From NCBI GenBank assembly GCA_902594855.1, contig CACJNS010000001.1, positions 292,696 through 356,695 on the forward strand: a stretch of DNA of 64,000 bases. Reading direction: 5' to 3'. How positions within the stretch are numbered: the stretch's first letter is position 1; every line of letters starts with the position of its first letter. The notes below the pieces were generated by a model, which did no database searches, was not told where the DNA came from, and worked only from the letters and a program-made list of their open reading frames with translations. The translations under genes and the position numbers were made by a program. Below, piece after piece: positions 63,682 through 64,000 of the stretch. The DNA is from an uncultured SAR86 cluster bacterium. Lineage in GTDB: Bacteria; Pseudomonadota; Gammaproteobacteria; Magnimaribacterales; AG-339-G14.

Positions 63682-64000
63682 ATGAAAATATTTTTTGCGT
63701 TCGTATTTTTTGTGCCTGCACTTATTAATGCACAAGATAATCACGATCATCATGATCATCATTCTCATGAAGGGCATCTGCACGAGCAAATGGTTGATGG
63801 CGAAAAGTTAGAGGTTGATGTCGAACGTTTTGATAAATTCGTTAAAGGTTTGAAAGATAAACAAATTGCAGTGGTCAGTGTCAAAGGCATGGTTTGTGAC
63901 TTTTGCGCGCAAGGAATCGAAAAAACTTTTAAAAAAGATAAAACCGTGGCCAAGATTGATGTTGATTTGAACAAAGGTAAGGTTTTTATTGCGTACCAAA
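63682..64000 (+). CDS. Exported His-rich heavy-metal-associated (HMA) domain protein, partial
   Basis: Read directly from the sequence; the frame is open to the window edge. A strong AGGAGG precedes the ATG. The signal peptide ends near residue 17 (LINAQ). Then comes a His cluster with eleven His between residues 21 and 37 (HDHHDHHSHEGHLHE). From residue 60 on an HMA ferredoxin-like domain begins with SVKGMVCDFCAQGIEKTF, with the metal cysteines at 72 and 75. It probably binds Zn or Cu in the periplasm. The C-terminus is outside the window. Confidence 0.85.
   Translation, partial: MKIFFAFVFFVPALINAQDNHDHHDHHSHEGHLHEQMVDGEKLEVDVERFDKFVKGLKDKQIAVVSVKGMVCDFCAQGIEKTFKKDKTVAKIDVDLNKGKVFIAYQ

Overview
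The window reads as a densely packed, AT-rich chromosome segment of a marine gammaproteobacterium. The gene content and order are gammaproteobacterial: fau-ssrS-zapA, pepP-ubiH, miaB-phoH-ybeY-corC, ubiE-ubiB and tatABC, lptM-lysA-dapF-DUF484-xerC-yigB, polA/engB/cytochrome c4/dsbA. Intergenic gaps are tiny, start and stop codons overlap often (ATGA, TAATG), and GTG/TTG starts are common. This streamlined style, the base composition and a TonB-dependent receptor fit a SAR86-like lineage. That placement is an inference from style and gene content, not a phylogenetic result.

Layout. 0.1-11.3 kb: metabolite repair (nnrD), tRNA t6A factor (tsaE), priA, an L31 gene with a repetitive acidic tail, typA, dut-coaBC, rpmB-rpmG-maf, lnt, a lipoprotein L,D-transpeptidase and an exported glutathione peroxidase. 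11.3-20.6 kb: rpiA/ilvA, fau, 6S RNA, zapA and a coiled-coil partner, a katG/oxyR pair, then pepP-ubiH. 20.6-30.8 kb: corC-ybeY-phoH-miaB, orn, ubiE-ubiB-hisE-tatABC-sppA and a secreted nuclease. 30.8-43.4 kb: fba(class I)-pgk-tkt, metK-ahcY-argH, and lptM-lysA-dapF-DUF484-xerC-HAD. 43.4-57.2 kb: a cytochrome c5-like lipoprotein with a cupredoxin, tRNA-Arg(CCG), hflX, a CoA-transferase/MaoC/CitE-like module, dsbA, cytochrome c4, engB, polA, dsbB, rmuC, an SDR and a MAPEG protein.

57.2-64 kb is the accessory part and is clearly about metals. It holds a small exported His-rich protein, a ZnuD-like TonB receptor with five His/Glu/Asp-rich insertions, a CobW/ZigA-type GTPase and a DUF1826 protein. 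These are followed by an Nmad3-like protein, a small CxxC protein, a putative outer-membrane protein and an exported His-rich HMA protein cut off by the window end. The GTPase/DUF1826 pair is bracketed by two same-orientation copies of a stem-loop whose helices differ by compensatory changes. This is the most unusual non-coding signal in the window.

Most of the window is ordinary housekeeping. The points most worth a second look are the stem-loop-flanked zinc cassette, the Nmad3-like gene beside it, the receptor's exactly duplicated metal-binding insert, the cupredoxin carrying a cytochrome-c5-type leader, the mesaconate/itaconate-like catabolic trio, the L31 tail, and a possible Spot 42/ErsA-position small RNA after polA.
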